Position numbers and translations under genes: made by a program
From: Loxodes magnus
Lineage: Eukaryota > Ciliophora > Karyorelictea > Loxodida > Loxodidae
Length of the DNA: 64,000 nt
NCBI GenBank assembly: GCA_946699065.1
Contig: CAMPDV010000266.1
Coordinates: 124,001 to 188,000 of the forward strand
Direction of reading: 5' to 3'
Notes under the pieces: generated by a model
What the model was told of the DNA's origin: nothing
The model's database searches: none
Seen by the model: only the letters and a program-made list of their open reading frames with translations
Part shown: piece by piece, positions 51,245 through 61,598 of the stretch
Layout of the letters: every line of letters begins with the position of its first letter
Numbering within the stretch: position 1 is the first letter of the stretch

Positions 51245-51275
51245 ATTGAGCGCATAGCACCTCATTGATTTACAG
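51245..51275. repeat. Degenerate TIR-element end
   Basis: GAGCGCATAGCACCTCATTG is the inverted partner of 25711-25740, about 255 bases upstream of R2. Confidence 0.5.
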
Positions 51276-52402
51276 CTATTTATAATAATTTATTATAATA
51301 GGGTTAAGTGAAGCATATAGTAAAATAATTGTTTAAAATTAATGTTATGCATTACTTATTTATATGGATAATATTAATACCCTTTTATCAATCATCCTTT
51401 AATTATTTGTTTGATTGAGAGAAATAAATAAAAATAAGAAAATTACAAAAATAAATAAGTAAAGCTTATTATTTAAAGGAATTAAGGATAATAACCTCTT
51501 AAGAAGATAAAAATTACTAAAAGTTATAAAATAAGAAATAGAGAGAACAAATTATAGTAATCATTTATATGTTTATATTACTTATCTTTTATGGCTATAT
51601 GTTTAATGCTTTACTTTAACTATCTAATTATCATGGTTATTCTATAACTTCTAGCTTCTTATTAAGTTTACATATATTTTTAAAGTTTTTAATTAATTTG
51701 AATATTCTACTATTTTGAACAGTAGGCTATAGAAAAGCTAACTAATTAAAAAGTGAAGGAAATATTAGATATATATGAATTTCAATAAATTATCATTATT
51801 TTAGTTATTTCTTAATATACGAAAATCCTAATAGACAAGTAACAAAATTCTATTATTTAAGTTATAGAAAATCTGAGTAGCTCAGAATATTTTAAACTTA
51901 TCTAAAAATATTCAGAAATAAACTAATCTTAAATCTATATAAGTTAAAAAGTAAGAAAACAAACTAAAAGACAATATCTGAAAGGAGATAACTTCCATTT
52001 ATCCAGCATCGAATGAAATATCTATAAGAAGAAGTTAAGAATTTATGAGCTGCTCGAAAGCCTTTAAAATATGAAACCTGAAGAAGGTAGAGATAAAGGA
52101 AAGTAATAGAATGCTAAGGACAAAGGACATTATTTTAATTTGAACTGTTAATTAATTAAAGCTGAATAGTAAAATATCTAATACTTATATATTTATAAGG
52201 GACTTTTTATGTATTTATATAGCCTCACAAATAAATGATTCAATTTTCTTTCTTTCAAATGAGTAAGAAAATTGGATTTAAAAGAGGATTCAATTTCATT
52301 AAACAGCAAGAAGATAGCCAAAAAAATATCTTTAAAATATATTAAAAAAGTAAACTTAAATTAGCTTAAAATACATAAAGGATAAATATTTGATTCTTTT
52401 CA

Positions 52403-53343
52403 GCGCTTATTTTTATATTCTGTAAGTACCTTTATTCCTATAATGTTTATTTTTCTTTATTTTATCATCTAATTATTATTCTTCCTATTATTTTTCTTTT
52501 TCTTATATAACAAAAATTTAGAAGTTATAATAAGTAAATAAACGAAGACTGAAGATTTAACGGTGAAAAATATAAGTAGATATTAAATTTTCCAATCACA
52601 TAACTAATATTTTTTTCCTAATTAATAAAAATGATAAATTTAGCTTAGTAAGTATGATTCACTAATATCCTACTATGCTTTTTTAAATTAGTATTTATAT
52701 CTTTAATTGATTACGAATGTTTAATCAAACCACTGTAGTGCATTTCTCTTTTATAGAAATTCTTTTCTTATAAACTTATATAAAACTTGTTTTCGACATT
52801 TATGAAAGAAGCTAAATTTCATATAATTCAAAAATAGTGAAAACTATGAAAATTATAAAATTAACTTTGAGTATACTTTGAAATTAAAATAAGCAGCAAC
52901 TATTTTCCATCAAATTACTACTCTTAGATAGAATTTAAAGTAAAATGGTAGAAACAAAATAAATAACTGTATAGCATTTTAAATTTATTCATCTGCTTAA
53001 GTTTAAATAAAGAGTTGCATGATAAATAATAAGGATTAATAATTCCATAAATCTTAGAGCTATAAAATTAAATTAAAAGCTAAGATAATTATTAAATTTA
53101 AAAATAGGCTACTAGCTTTAATTAAATTATTTAGTTTGCGTTTTTTTATTTTAGAAGATATTAGTTTATCTGTTATTTAAAAAAAGCATTGTTAGATATC
53201 AAATACAAGCAAGATATTTATAAATATAATAGCTAAGAAATATTAATTTAAATTCGTGCTTAAGTAATAAATCCTTTTAGCAAGAAAATTTCCTAAATTA
53301 TGAATAAAATATTTTATTTAATCATTATGAAAATAACTTGATT
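52403..53343. other. No supported gene
   Basis: Starts exactly where homology of the inverted arm ends. A+T-rich; nothing supported. Confidence 0.45.
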
Positions 53344-53853
53344 TCATTGTCTCCAAGCTGAAGTCATCCGTGAGTTTTTATTATCTTATTATATTTTTCA
53401 AGTTAGTGTTGTAACATCATTTTAAATCTCTTTTCTTTAGTATCTTTAGTAATCTTTTAAACCACTCTATATTTCGCTTGAATTAAATACCTTTTTAAAC
53501 TCTCTGTTTGATAATAGATTTTATGAATTAGATACCTTATAAGCTAACTTTTCACGAGAGATTCACAACTAAAATGTTTAATTTTCACATTTGGAGTTCA
53601 TTAATAATTCAAACTCAAAGAAATCTTCCTTTAAGTGTTCATAATTAGACTTAAAATTAATTAATCTTTTCAATTTCTTCGTTTTACTTCTTTATAAGTT
53701 ATTAATTTTTTATTTTCTTTTGAATCTCGTTATGGAATCCTTTTTTAGATCTTGACTAATATTTCAAAGGAAAAGTAATATACTTAAAGAAATATTTTTT
53801 GCAATATAATCCTTACTGAGTATGCTTTTATAGCACATAAAACTTTAATCCAT
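53344..53853 (-). CDS. Unidentified basic protein
   Basis: Minus-strand frame of 169 residues from ATG 53853 to TGA 53346: MDQSFMCYKSILSKDYIAKN, a basic helical stretch (FKRKQKINNLQRSKTKKLKR), then NYEHLKEDFFEFELLMNSKC, NREFKKVFNSSEI and a Thr/Lys-rich end (VTTLTWKIQQDNKNSRMTSA). Three internal TGAs are read as Trp (FLWNIS, FQLWIS, LTWKI); the final Trp is TGG. Codon use is balanced and protein-like, much better than in surrounding DNA. The basic stretch followed by a heptad-like segment would suit a nucleic-acid-binding protein, but I do not recognise the family. It is divergent from the F-box gene G, which starts about 340 bases away. Confidence 0.5.
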
Positions 53854-54196
53854 TTCTTATTAAATCTTGAAAAAGTTGTTCCTAAACTTAAAATTCTTTA
53901 GATATCCTTAATTTTACTAAATAAATTTAATATTTGTATCTTATAATTAAACTAAATTCTAGATTAAATTAAATTAGCAGCATTATTAGAACTATGAATT
54001 TACCTCTATAGTAGAAGTGTAATTATTGTAGTATAATTAGAGAAGAATAAAGGTGTTTATTTAGATTATTATGTGAAGAAAATATCAGCTAAAATGCTTG
54101 CATTTATATGGGAATTTCCAGAAAGAATTAAAATATTAAAAAAGCCACTAAAATATGAAATTAACTGATATAAACTAAATTAAAACTAGTTAAGAA

Positions 54197-55799
54197 ATGA
54201 TATAAGTGTAAGAACAAAGTAAACATGAAGCTCAGTAAGCAAGCTTTTGAAAGAATAAAAACATTCTTAATCAAATATTCTAGTTCTTAAAGAAAAAGGA
54301 TATTTGCAGTCTTCAATGCTAGAACAAGTATTTTAATCAATTTTGCTACAATTTCGAAAGATTTAAGATTTATAAAAGGGAACATTTTGATTCTTAGAAT
54401 ACTTAAAGTGAATTCGAATGAATTTTCAAGTAAATAGCTCTTTCAAATGTATCTAAAATATTAATATATACTGGATAGTTAAAAGAAGATTTATGCATAT
54501 AAATCCAGCTAATGCTTAATAAGTGTATTTTATTCAATCAGAGAAATTAAAACCAAAAAAAGCCAGTTAAAATATAAGAAATTTACATTTATGATTGACC
54601 TCCTAATGTTCCTTTGCCTGATATTTCACTTTGCTAGAATTTATAGAAATTAACACTTTCAGAATTAATTTTGCAAGACTAATAATTACAGTTCATAGAA
54701 AAGTTATCAAAGCTTGAATTCATTCAGTTGTATAAAATCTAACAAGTCACTGGGAATTTTCTGGTAGATTATTGCTAGAGTTTAAATTTGAAGACTCTAA
54801 TAATTAAAAGCGAAGAAATAGACTATAAGTATATAAGATAATTTCTAGAGGTAAAAGGAAGCTTAATAGAAAACATCGAAATAAACTGAAACCAAGAAAT
54901 TGATTAATTTATAGATTTATGCCCTAACTTAAAAATAGTTGACTTATTTAGAGTTTAGAGCTCTTCAGATACTATTTTATAAGCATTTAGAAATATAAAT
55001 TTAGAATACCTTTCTATTTGAGTAGCTAATTTCAGTAATAACTCATTTGCTCATTTCTTCTCAAAATAGTAGACTTAACTGACTTTTGTGAGGATTAAGA
55101 ACTGTCCATTCTTTAATTATAATAACTTGAACCTCTTGCTTTAAAATACACCTGGGTTATAAAAATTATGAATATCAGAGTTGAAGTTAATTACTAATGA
55201 AGCTCTTTAAAAGATAGGAATTTATGGAGTTAAGTATGAGTAAATAACAATCTAAAGCATTAAATAGATAAAAGATAAGACACTTAGATTAATTTTTTCA
55301 AATTGCAAATAACTTAAGCATATTGAGTTAAAAGCTATTAAGGAAATTAAGAAAGATACTTTAGAAATCCTAAACTAGAACTGTCAATAGTTAGAAATAT
55401 TAAAACTTGAAAATTGCAAAGTATTTGGAGAAAACTGAATCTAAGATATAATAAGAATGTAAAGACTTAAATTATTAAGCTTAAATCGATGCTCGCTTAA
55501 GGATTAATAAGTAGCATAACTAATATAAAACTGCAAATTTCTTAGTAAGTTAGATTTAAGTCAAAATAAAGATATTACTGAAAATGGCTTTCCTTTAAAA
55601 GATGAATAAGGACTAATTTATCCAATTTACAATAGCTTAAAGTCTTTAGATTTATATATGTGCTCATAAATTAGCTAATAGTGAATTAAAGAATTAAAGA
55701 ATTAAAGAATAAATTTAAAAAGTATAGATGGTAGATAACTCAGAAGAAGTAGAAAACAACTTATTTAATTTCGAGCTGAATGAAATTCAACTAAGATGA
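54197..55799 (+). CDS. Divergent F-box/LRR protein G, late frameshift
   Basis: A distant paralogue of the F1 family. From ATG 54197 one frame runs to about 55685: MIQVQEQSKHEAQQASFWKN, F-box (FWKNKNILNQIFQFLKKKDI then CSLQCQNKYFNQFCYNF), and LRRs such as CQNLQKLTLSELILQ, LRLIFSNCKQLKHIELKAI, LEILKLENCKVFGENWIQDI and LKSLDLYMCSQIS. The Trp of FWKN is TGA (54248-54250), where all F copies have TGG, while EWIF keeps the TGA shared with F1. Near 55683-55712 three copies of an 8-base unit (GAATTAAA) shift the frame. Beyond them the conserved end FNFELNEIQLR-TGA (55797) is out of frame with the start. The expansion may be a somatic or sequencing slip, or the gene may be newly broken. Confidence 0.7.
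55683..55712. repeat. 8-base tandem repeat in gene G
   Basis: GAATTAAA repeated about three times plus a partial unit, near the 3' end of gene G, at the point where its frame is lost. Confidence 0.7.
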
Positions 55800-55859
55800 A
55801 AATCCCATTAAGATCCTTTGTTTTAACTAAAAATAAATTGATAAATTATAATTAATAAT

Positions 55860-56399
55860 TAAATTCTTAAATGAAGAAAATCATATCAAATTTATATAAA
55901 GCAATATATTCTTTGTTTAAGGGAGAATATGTTTTAATTATGTTTAAATAAATAAGCTAGTTTGCAAAAAAAGATAATAGAAAGTATAATTCTAAGCAGA
56001 GGATGTGCTTTATGATTTTATAAATTGTTTCCATTGCTAATATCTTTTTTTCATAAGTATTATGAAAACTTCAATTGCATAACTTTTATTTTCATTTTTT
56101 CTAAAATTTTTGTTCATAAACGAATTTCTTAAGAAATATACATTAATTAATTTAAAATAATTAATTAAAATTAATTTATTTAAGTATACCATAAAAAGAT
56201 TAGATTAAGTTAAGAATTTGGTTAATAGATATCTGATAATTATATGGAACAGGTCATAAAATATTAATCATTTTTATAAGATTTTACTAAATATTTTCTT
56301 CTTCAGTTTGTAAAAAATAAATTGTCTAGATTCGTAAGAAAATTTTATAGCATTTACTAAATTAAATTAAAAAGTTTAAATTGGAGTTTAATGAACTTG
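55860..56399. other. No supported gene
   Basis: A+T-rich DNA between gene G and the coiled-coil gene to the right. Nothing supported. Confidence 0.45.
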
Positions 56400-56419
56400 G
56401 AGGACTTTCAACCTCGTGT

Positions 56420-57288
56420 TCACAGGACCAGTTTGATAACCTGGCTGGAACCAGCTCCCTTCAGAACTCTTTCTTCAGGCGCCTTGGATTGTGTACCACT
56501 TCGGCTTGTAGATTTTACCTCCTGACGGATAAAATTAGTTACAGAATTCTCGTCTAATCTTATCCTAATATTAGTACTATTATTTTTCTTATTATTTTCT
56601 ATTCCAGTACTATTATTTAATTAATTTTAATTTCTAACATTGTCTATATTTATGTCCAGTTTGTTCGCATAAAAAGAATCTTGGTTTATTCCTAATTCTT
56701 TCTTGCTTGGACTCCTCGGTAACGTAGTAGCTCCTTTTATGTCCATTGGATCTTGAATTGTCCTAACTTTGAATTCCTACTACTGTTGCTACTTGCTGTT
56801 CTCTTCAAGCACAGTTGTTCTCTGCTGCAGCAATCCCATTTCCCCGAAGAAAGTGTTTTGCTCTCGATCGTAGACTTCCCAGAAGTTTTCTTTCCATTCC
56901 TTGAGCTCAATAACTTGATTTTTTAGAGCTCTATTCTCTAATCGTAGCCTCTTTACTTCCTCCTTCAGTTAGCGAATGCGACTAAAATTTATGCCTGTTC
57001 TTCCTGGAACTATGGCATCGCAAACTCTCGCACGGCTACTGTTTCTTGCGTCTCCAGCACCTTTCTAGGTCCTTCCTCTTCAGTTGGTGTCATCGGGGTA
57101 GCCTTTTGGCGCTTTTGTCCCATCTTTTAGGTTGGTCTGGAAGTTCCTAATTGAGTCTATTATTCTTGAAGGTTTTGAGAAGAAGATTATTTCTAGGAAG
57201 AAGATGTGTGAGTTAAAGATGAGGGTTCTTACTTTCTCTCCCCTTTTTAGGAGGTGGTATAAAAGCCTTTCTTGAACCCTTCTACCAT
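56420..57288 (-). pseudogene. Coiled-coil MVEGFKK-family gene, copy D
   Basis: A distinctly G+C-richer gene. From ATG 57288: MVEGFKKGFYTTSQKGERKQ, a Ser/Gln/Thr-rich stretch with a basic patch (KMGQKRQKATPMTP), then a strong coiled coil in another frame: SRIRQLKEEVKRLRLENRAL, KNQVIELKEWKENFWEVYDR, LLQQRTTVLEENSKQQQ. A Ser/Asn-rich tail follows (RSGTQSKAPEERVLKG), ending at TGA 56422. The change of frame lies near 56985-57060, so at least one frameshift exists. It is transcribed away from the zinc-knuckle gene at 57345, with 56 bases between their starts. A leucine-zipper-like coil plus basic N-terminus resembles LINE ORF1 proteins (inference). Confidence 0.5.
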
Positions 57289-57344
57289 TTTTATTTTTTC
57301 TAAGATAATTTTATAGTCAAATAATTGATTTAATAATTTATAAA

Positions 57345-57923
57345 ATGGATTAATCTCTTCGACTCTCAAAAAATTAACTTAGAAACCTAAAGAGAAAAGC
57401 GGCAAAAGAAATTTAGAAAAAATAATAACAATAGGAGGAGTCAAGCTCTTCTTCAGAAGGTAAAGTTATGGTAGGATAAATAGAGATAAGTTAACCTAAA
57501 AACGAAACTAATCAAAAACTTTAAATTTAATTAGACCAAATGTAAAAAGTAATCTCAAATTATGAAGAAACAACTTACAACTTAGGCGAAAAAATACGGG
57601 AACTAATGAGTAATATAGAAGATTAGAACAACGAATTATTAATACTTAGAAGATAACTTATTTGTAGCAAATTAATAACGGAAGAATAACTCTGAACTTA
57701 ATCATAATAAAATTTTAAATACGACACAAAAATGGAAATAGAAAAAATACCAATAGAATTAAAAACAGAATTGAATCCAGAAAAAGAAATGATTGCTACA
57801 AGTTTCATTAAAAGATTAGAAAATATAGAAAATAAATTATCATAAAAAAGAACGAAATAAAGACAATAATACAAACTTTGCTGATGTTGCAAATCAAATC
57901 AACATATTTTAAAAAACTGTTGA
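57345..57923 (+). CDS. Gag-like protein with CCHC zinc knuckle
   Basis: From ATG 57345 (context TTTATAAAATGG): MDQSLRLSKNQLRNLKRKAA, Gln-rich, coiled-coil segments (QLDQMQKVISNYEETTYNLG; SFIKRLENIENKLSQ), then a retroviral-type zinc knuckle YKLCWCCKSNQHILKNC, giving C179-X2-C182-X4-H187-X4-C192. The residue after the first Cys, normally aromatic in this motif, is encoded by TGA (57882), and is therefore Trp. A TGA directly after the last Cys (57921) is the nearest possible stop, but the frame stays open as WQWKKINEQEQ if TGA is again Trp. Such proteins bind RNA in retrotransposon particles. No reverse transcriptase follows, so this unit looks non-autonomous. Confidence 0.7.
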
Positions 57924-58038
57924 TAGTGAAAGAAAATAAACGAATAAGAGCAGAAAAGAACATGGAGACAACTCAATAAACTATGAATAACTCCAACAGG
58001 GATCTACAAATAAAAGCTTTTTGCAAGACCACTTGAAC

Positions 58039-58128
58039 GGTTACAGTGGTAACCTTCCACTTAATAAAAAGGTCGTGGATCACACCCACGTTAAAAAAGC
58101 TGTCCGCAGGAACTGGTTGCAATTCCAG
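58039..58128 (+). ncRNA. Three-hairpin cluster in the 3' region of the gag-like unit
   Basis: Three short perfect hairpins within 90 bases: GGTTAC-AGTG-GTAACC (58039-58054), CGTGG-ATCACAC-CCACG (58074-58090) and CTGG...CCAG (58113-58128), in an island richer in G+C. They are followed at once by an (ATT)n tract. This fits a structured 3' UTR recognised by a LINE reverse transcriptase; a role in processing is also possible. Confidence 0.45.
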
Positions 58129-58157
58129 AGAATGCAAAACTCTACTAACTTTAAGTA

Positions 58158-58179
58158 TATTATTATTATTATTATTATA
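58158..58179. repeat. (ATT)n microsatellite tail
   Basis: About seven ATT units directly after the hairpins. Simple-repeat tails mark the 3' ends of many non-LTR retrotransposons. Confidence 0.7.
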
Positions 58180-59227
58180 ATTGATTTAATAATTTATAAA
58201 AGACATCAAAATAAGAATCTTGCTGATATTATTTTTAAAGCTACAAAATAATTAAATCCTAGAGAGTAAATAAATTTTTATTTCTTAATTAATATTTAAT
58301 ATGTTTAAGAGTAAAAGCAAGTATAGCATATTTGGGTAGTTAAATATGTGAATGCAAAAATTAATATGCTAAAAGGATATTAGAGGAAATATAATAATTT
58401 ATTTTCTTATTTAATAACTTATAAAAAAATATAGGTGAAAGACTGCTTAAGAACTAAATTTTAAGATATTAAATAAATAAAAAATATTAAGCAAAAGAAA
58501 GAAGTAATTATATCTACTAAATTAAATAAATAAAAAAAGATGTTTATGATAAGTAGGATTAAATCAGAAATCACATATATAAAATCTAAAATTAATTTAT
58601 TATCTTAACTGAATTAAAAAAGCATGAAGATGAAAGGATTTTTAAAGTTAAATAAGTTAAATCTAAAATTTAAGTTCATGTGAATAAATCTAATAAAATG
58701 ATTGATAAACTTAATATTTGCTTTTTCCTTTAATACACTATTTTAAAATAACCTACTCTTTCTTTTAACTTGATTAAGATTATTTATTGTGATCTTTTAC
58801 AAAGATAGATAGCCTTATTTACTTATAATTATATAATAGATTTATTTATTGAAAGATTATATAAATTATGTTTAAATTTATCAATTAAAATAAGGTTAAA
58901 GAGTATACAACTATATATATAGTAATCCTTTCTTACTTTGAAAAGTTAATATTATTTAGTTTGCATAATACCAAACTTAATTTGTTCTAACTTTTAGATT
59001 ACGTTTGCTTTAATTTTTTGGATGAATTGTTTAGTTTGTTTATTACTAAAATAACCTTATAGAAACTATTAAAAAATGATGTTACTTTTATAACTAAAAT
59101 TAGAATAAAATAAGCAGTTTATAGGAGATATTAAAATAAAGTTCATAAAATAGAGTTTTTCTTATTTGATTATATCATACTTTTAGTTATTTAAAATTAT
59201 CATATCTAGCATAAAATCTAAGATAAT
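58180..59227. other. No supported gene
   Basis: A+T-rich DNA up to the start of the right direct-repeat arm. Nothing supported. Confidence 0.45.
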
Positions 59228-59946
59228 CATAAATACATTTACGATTTTTATCTTATGATATATAAAATAAGAAAAATTGCTTGAAGATTCCTAGAGTTAT
59301 ATCTATGATTATAACTTAAACCATTAATTGCAATAATAAGCATTTCAAATTTAGAACTTATATATCATTTTAAAGTATTATTGATGATTTCCTTTTATTT
59401 TATTTGTCCTTATCTTATTAATTTAAAGTGTATTATATTCAAACTTTTTATAAGCAACTCAACATTTAGAACTGAACTAAGAAAGAGTAAAATGAACATT
59501 TAATGAGATTCTTACATAAATTTAAGATCTATTATTAATATCTACATAGTTAGAATATGCTTACAATCCTATTTTATATAGTGCTTTAGTTTATATTTCT
59601 TATATTTATTTTTTCTTTATAAACTTGAATTATTTATTTGTATTTTCGGAACTTATAATTTTCCATTTTCTAAGAAATATACAACTTATTAGCGTATTAT
59701 CTAATGATTAAAGTTTTAATTTATATATGAATATTAAATTGAAAATAATAAGATTATAAAGATAGATGCTTGCTTATTATCATTAAACACTATAAATTAT
59801 GATGCTTCACTAAAAACTAAGATATAAGATGCTTCTAAATATTAAAATTAAGAAATTAAGGAAATTTATTGTTTAGCTTTTCTCGTATTTTAGATTAAAG
59901 ATTCATACAAATTCGATATTACCTACTTATCTCGATATAATATTAA

Positions 59947-60970
59947 ACGGCTGGCTTCAAGAAGGGCTTTTTTACTACCTTCTCAGAATAGGAGAGAAAG
60001 CCAGAAGCACATATTCTCATCACGTCTTCTTCAAATTAACTCTCTTCTTAATAAAAATAACCAGAACTAACTAATAGATTAGAAGAACTTATAAAAAATA
60101 CTAACTCCTACAAATTAAAATAAAGCAGATCTCTTCCATCAAAGGACAAGTAAGAACTGAGATAAAAATTCAGAACAGAAAAGTTAACACAGTTCTCAAC
60201 ACCTCAATTGAAAACTAAAAAAAGAGTCCATCAACTCAATCGATAAAAATAATAACGAAAAAATAAAAAATAAATGAAGAAGGTAAAGTACGATAATTCT
60301 ATATAGATCCAATTACCTTTGATTTAGACAATACTGAAATAGAATAAATTGACTCTTAGTAGATGAAACAGCTGATTCATCAAATTATTAGAAACATAAA
60401 AAACTAGAAGTGGAATTAAACTCCCAGAAGGAAGATATGTTTGCATCAAGTCAGGGTTTGATAAATGATGAAGATGATGATGAAGCCTATATAGTAGACC
60501 AAAAAGCTAAAATCGGAATTTATGAGCAAATTACAAGTTTAGAGAATGACATTTGAGTAATGGAAGAGCACGACGAGAAAAACTGAGTAAAATTAGATTC
60601 GAGACTCCAATTAATAGAAGAAAACCTATAGAAGCCTTATTAAGGAACTCCAATGGAAATAGAGAAACAAGAAAAGACATTTCCTTGAGCAATAAAAAGA
60701 TACTACATTTGCAACAGCACTTAAGACTTATGGTGGAAATATTCTAAATAGAAAAAAATAAGAATGAATATCTGGAAAAATGTTAACAAAAGCAACTGAA
60801 GGAAAAAATACTCTAGATAAACAAAGAAGCTCCAAACATATAGCATTCAATTAACGAATTTAATAAAAAATAAATGAGAATTGATCTATCAGAAACTCTC
60901 AGAAAAAATAGATTAAAAATCCTTAGAACGTATGATAAACAAGATCCAAGCAAATATGAAGTCTCTTTTA
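59947..60970 (+). pseudogene. Coiled-coil MAGFKK-family gene, decayed copy C
   Basis: Duplicate of copy A, with the same ACG in place of the start codon (TTAAACGGCTGGCTTC) and the same internal change of frame. Small indels separate it from A (for example TGATGATGATGAAG around 60470). It is unlikely to be translated from the ancestral start. Confidence 0.5.
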
Positions 60971-61253
60971 TTTAACATTAAACTTTTGATTTGTGATTAA
61001 CCAAATAAATTGAAAATAATGCAAATAAATTAATTCATTTATGAAATTAAATAAATAAATTTATAATTAAAAATGAAAGAAGAAAGAAGAAAGAATGATT
61101 TATATTTTAAATGCTTAAAAAATAATTAATTAATAATCTGTTTGATAGTTAAAAAGATGGTAGGAGTTGAGATTGACCTTCTGGATTAAACTTTCTGGTT
61201 TTATGGCTAGGAACAAGCTCCTTTCCTTTCGCCAAGAAAATCCCTGGTCAGAG

Positions 61254-61439
61254 TCATTTTCTAAAGGGAAAGCTGTCTTCAAAATTATCTGCTCTTGGTA
61301 GGGGTTTGAAGTTTGGCCGCTCATAGCGATAGAGTTCCCTATCAGCCGTATCTGGAACACAATAGAATATCCCCGTTATTCCTAAAAAAGAGAATGTCGG
61401 GCTGTCTAACTGGAGATTAGTTTCCGGTCCCCAAAAATC
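61254..61439 (-). CDS. Short conserved ORF of unknown function, second copy
   Basis: Same 62-codon frame as 2018-2203 (FLGITGIFYCVPDTADRE; LYRYERPNFKPLPRADN; FPFRK-TGA). Differences between the copies are almost entirely synonymous in this frame. No start codon is visible, so it is listed as partial. The TGA-CTC-TGA end is preserved. Confidence 0.5.
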   Translation of the reverse strand, partial: DFWGPETNLQLDSPTFSFLGITGIFYCVPDTADRELYRYERPNFKPLPRADNFEDSFPFRK

Positions 61440-61598
61440 TTTTAATTAAAATGAAAATATTAAAAATTAAATTTTAGATAAAATCTTGTAAGGGTCTATC
61501 TATAATTTTCTTAGCTATGTTATGTATTTATTTAACTAGATCATTAATATTTTTAATTTCAGTCAATTTATGCAGAAGTTTTATAAATAAATAAATTT

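Larger units (their letters stand above)
43350..52402. repeat. Large inverted copy of the F-box blocks
   Basis: Read on the minus strand from 52402 this region gives, in order, the 24593-25996 block, an F-box gene (R2), the tail and spacer of 6130-9470, and a second F-box gene (R1, like F2). It is thus a mosaic inverted duplicate: its right part matches 24593-28325 and its left part matches about 3900-11640. Arms this long in inverted orientation could pair or recombine. Confidence 0.88.
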
